Positions 63,546 to 64,000 of a stretch of DNA of 64,000 nucleotides are shown here, piece by piece. Made by a program: the position numbers and the translations under genes. Origin of the DNA: Carboxylicivirga sediminis (GTDB lineage: Bacteria > Bacteroidota > Bacteroidia > Bacteroidales > Marinilabiliaceae); contig NZ_JAGTAR010000026.1 of NCBI RefSeq assembly GCF_018156225.1, forward strand, positions 28,682 through 92,681, given 5' to 3'. Each line of letters starts with the position of its first letter. The first letter of the stretch is position 1. The notes under the pieces were generated by a model. It did no database searches, was not told the DNA's origin, and saw only the letters and a program-made list of their open reading frames with translations.

Positions 63546-64000
63546 ATGAGAGGTTTATTTAAACTAAACACTAAGTATGTTTTTGAATATTCTCAAGGTT
63601 GGGGCATCCCTTTAATAATGACGGTATGTTTGTTTGTTTTTTTTTCAGACCTAAGAGAAAGTGATATCAAATATCCACTTTTAGGGGGTGCTATAGTTGT
63701 AATGTTTCCATCTCTCTATTTGTTCATTAATTACTTATGTAATGATTGGAATAAAATTGTTTATATTGACAAAAGTAGGATTGAGCAAAAGAAGAATGGA
63801 CAAACAACGATTATCCTAAAAAGTGAAATCAAGGAAGTGATTCATATCGAATCGTCCTATAAGGAAAGTAAATCGTATGGAGGATTATATTTTTTAGGTG
63901 GTGAGTTTTCATATACTCTAATTAAATACAAGTTTTCAAGCCACTTTTTCAGCGGAGCTATTAATATTTTTCGTTCTCGGGTCAATACATATGTAATCTT
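63546..64000 (+). CDS. Membrane protein with PH-like domain (cut by window edge)
   Basis: An open frame of 151 residues from ATG 63546 to the end of the window without a stop. Two hydrophobic segments (about 21-35 and 45-63) are followed by a soluble part with strands KIVYIDKSRIEQKKNGQTTI, like small bacterial PH-domain membrane proteins. The full length is not seen. Unknown function. Confidence 0.7.
   Translation, partial: MRGLFKLNTKYVFEYSQGWGIPLIMTVCLFVFFSDLRESDIKYPLLGGAIVVMFPSLYLFINYLCNDWNKIVYIDKSRIEQKKNGQTTIILKSEIKEVIHIESSYKESKSYGGLYFLGGEFSYTLIKYKFSSHFFSGAINIFRSRVNTYVI

Noticed and set aside
1..64000. CRISPR arrays, prophage or insertion sequences
   Set aside because: No regularly spaced repeats, integrase, transposase, capsid or tail genes were seen on either strand.

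Overview
The window is chromosomal DNA of a member of the Bacteroidota, probably a marine-type member of Bacteroidia close to Marinilabiliales (the order is a guess). Reasons: TAnnTTTG-type -7 promoter elements with almost no Shine-Dalgarno sequences, a type IX secretion protein (PorZ) with its sorting domain, an ATP synthase operon atpBEFHAG split from atpD, a fused SpmA-SpmB protein, a K+-dependent membrane pyrophosphatase, a YfiR-family protein and DUF3352/propeller proteins. No phage, insertion sequence or CRISPR array is visible; nearly all of it is core genome with a large signalling island.

Layout. 1-5 kb, minus strand: start of atpD (cut by the window edge) behind a polyprenyl diphosphate synthase and an MMPL/RND exporter, then an unknown 348-residue protein. 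5.3-22.8 kb, plus strand: one long run of chemosensory genes. Its first half (5.3-15.1 kb) is a full chemotaxis-type array: YfiR-like periplasmic protein, MCP with a CheR/CheB-docking tail, STAS protein, CheY, free Hpt protein, CheA, two CheW, CheR, a histidine kinase-like protein without its histidine, CheD and CheB. The second half (15.2-22.8 kb) is an MCP-less satellite: GAF/PAS membrane sensor, CheR, a degenerate CheR, a CheB esterase domain without receiver, a small membrane GAF protein, and a GAF/PAS/PP2C phosphatase. No flagellar genes are present, so the output is unlikely to be a flagellum.

22.8-33 kb: mpl (peptidoglycan recycling), a metallo-beta-lactamase-fold hydrolase, small envelope proteins, comF, a beta-barrel protein, a sirtuin, dnaG, an FMN-binding protein, a LamG-like secreted protein and the SpmAB fusion. 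33-41 kb, mostly minus: atpG-A-H-F-E-B, an AtpI-like membrane protein, a bactofilin, and a predicted adenylate cyclase fused to an HD domain; then a universal stress protein. 41.7-50 kb: rdgB, porZ, an acyltransferase, a DUF3352/propeller protein, a Gfo/Idh/MocA oxidoreductase and a GNAT-like protein.

50-56 kb: a second signalling locus with a SiaB-like kinase and SiaC-like phosphoprotein directly before a 1016-residue ABCG-type transporter carrying TerB-like and FHA-like cytoplasmic domains, then a lipoprotein and a small secreted protein. 56-64 kb: hppA, a peptidase/TolB-propeller/outer-membrane-barrel protein, a small lipoprotein, tRNA-Ile(CAU) with a textbook Bacteroidota promoter, a lipoprotein, a REP-like intergenic segment and a truncated membrane protein.

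The most promising new biology is the coupling of chemotaxis parts (CheR/CheB, pseudo-CheR, pseudo-kinase) to Ser/Thr partner-switch parts (STAS protein at one end, PP2C phosphatase at the other) in one co-directional cluster, plus the SiaBC-transporter locus that lacks its usual phosphatase and cyclase.
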